Positions 4,732-5,149 of a DNA stretch of 5,149 nt are shown here, piece after piece; within the stretch, counting starts at the first letter, position 1; every line of letters starts with the position of its first letter. The stretch lies in assembly GCA_964577145.1 (NCBI GenBank), contig CAZNXM010000066.1:1-5149 (forward strand), in the 5' to 3' direction. The notes under the pieces are model-generated. The model saw nothing but the letters and a program-made list of their open reading frames with translations. It had not been told where the DNA came from and ran no database searches. The translations under genes and the position numbers were made by a program. Source of the stretch: MGIIa-K1 sp964577145 (GTDB taxonomy: Archaea > Thermoplasmatota > Poseidoniia > Poseidoniales > Poseidoniaceae).

Positions 4732-5149
4732 ATGGAAATTTGGGTGATCATTTCATTCCTATTTTTCATGCTCCTGTTCGCAGGAGTTGGAATGGCTTCG
4801 ATTCGTGTAAAGAAAGACACGACTGATGATTATCTTGTCGCAGGACGCGGTATGCACCCAGCTCTAGCCGCTCTCAGTGCGGTATCAACCTGGAATTCAG
4901 GCTACATGTTCATTGGTGCAATCGGATTTACTTACGTGATGGGATACAATGTAATTTGGATGGCTATTGCTTCAACAGTTGGTCAACTGGTAGCCTGGAT
5001 GTGGTTGTACAAATTCATTCAAGAAGAAGGACACAAGAGAAATGTTAGATCGCTTTCATCACTTGTTGGTGATAAAGCAGGTGCACCAGAGGCTAAATTG
5101 GCTGCAGTTCTTTCAGTATTATTCCTAAGTATCTATGCTGCAGCACAAC
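4732..5149 (+). CDS. Sodium:solute symporter (SSS family), N-terminal part, truncated by window end
   Basis: An open frame of 139 complete codons running off the window. It encodes the N-terminus of a PutP-like sodium:solute symporter, an inner-membrane secondary transporter that couples Na+ entry to uptake of a small solute. TM1 is about residues 2-24 (IISFLFFMLLFAGVGMAS). Then comes the SSS signature stretch DDYLVAGRGMHPALAALSAV (32-51), running into TM2 with STWNSGYMFIGAIGFTYVMG (52-71). TM3 is about 74-96 (VIWMAIASTVGQLVAWMWLY), followed by a charged loop and the start of TM4 at about 122. By alignment from memory with PutP, the position of its TM2 aspartate (Asp55) is Trp54 here, so the substrate need not be proline. 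Family members are usually about 450-550 residues, so about a quarter is present. ATG 4732 follows a weak SD (GTGGGG, 4719-4724) and lies 15 nt after purP. The solute cannot be named. Confidence 0.88.
   Translation, partial: MEIWVIISFLFFMLLFAGVGMASIRVKKDTTDDYLVAGRGMHPALAALSAVSTWNSGYMFIGAIGFTYVMGYNVIWMAIASTVGQLVAWMWLYKFIQEEGHKRNVRSLSSLVGDKAGAPEAKLAAVLSVLFLSIYAAAQ

Overview
The window looks archaeal. Genes are closely packed, intron-free and all on the + strand. Several starts sit behind strong GGAGGTGA-type ribosome binding sites, and the set includes PurP, an archaeal purine enzyme, plus a COG1340-type coiled-coil protein of the kind common in Euryarchaeota. The moderately A+T-rich composition and the gene families suggest an uncultivated marine euryarchaeon such as Poseidoniales (Marine Group II). 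That placement is an inference. A run of exactly 100 Ns marks this as a scaffolded draft assembly.

Layout, left to right. (1) A nucleotidyltransferase of the eukaryotic Cid1/TUTase/Trf4 type (18 to the gap at 1234). It has a complete catalytic triad and a complete PAP-associated domain. (2) The N gap, 1234-1333. (3) The 3' end of an open frame (1334-1699) encoding a charged helix followed by an Arg/Gly- and Lys-rich tail; this is most likely the C-terminus of the same nucleotidyltransferase. (4) A RimI-like GNAT acetyltransferase (1727-2197). (5) A small Roadblock/LC7-domain protein (2184-2528) overlapping the acetyltransferase end. (6) A 94-nt intergenic stretch with two clear hairpins. (7) A 295-residue coiled-coil protein (2623-3510). 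(8) A PurP homologue (3559-4716) whose expected glycine-rich loop is replaced by a basic, non-glycine stretch. (9) The start of a sodium:solute symporter (4732 to the window end).

The first three coding units (nucleotidyltransferase, acetyltransferase, Roadblock) are tightly spaced and may be co-transcribed. The hairpin region after 2528 is a plausible transcript boundary or leader. The coiled-coil gene, purP and the symporter follow with short gaps (48 and 15 nt) and could form a second unit. No pathway obviously joins all genes. The most notable item is the eukaryote-like RNA 3'-end nucleotidyltransferase, which carries the histidine associated with UTP preference in Cid1-type enzymes. No tRNA, rRNA, CRISPR array, insertion sequence or phage feature was seen.
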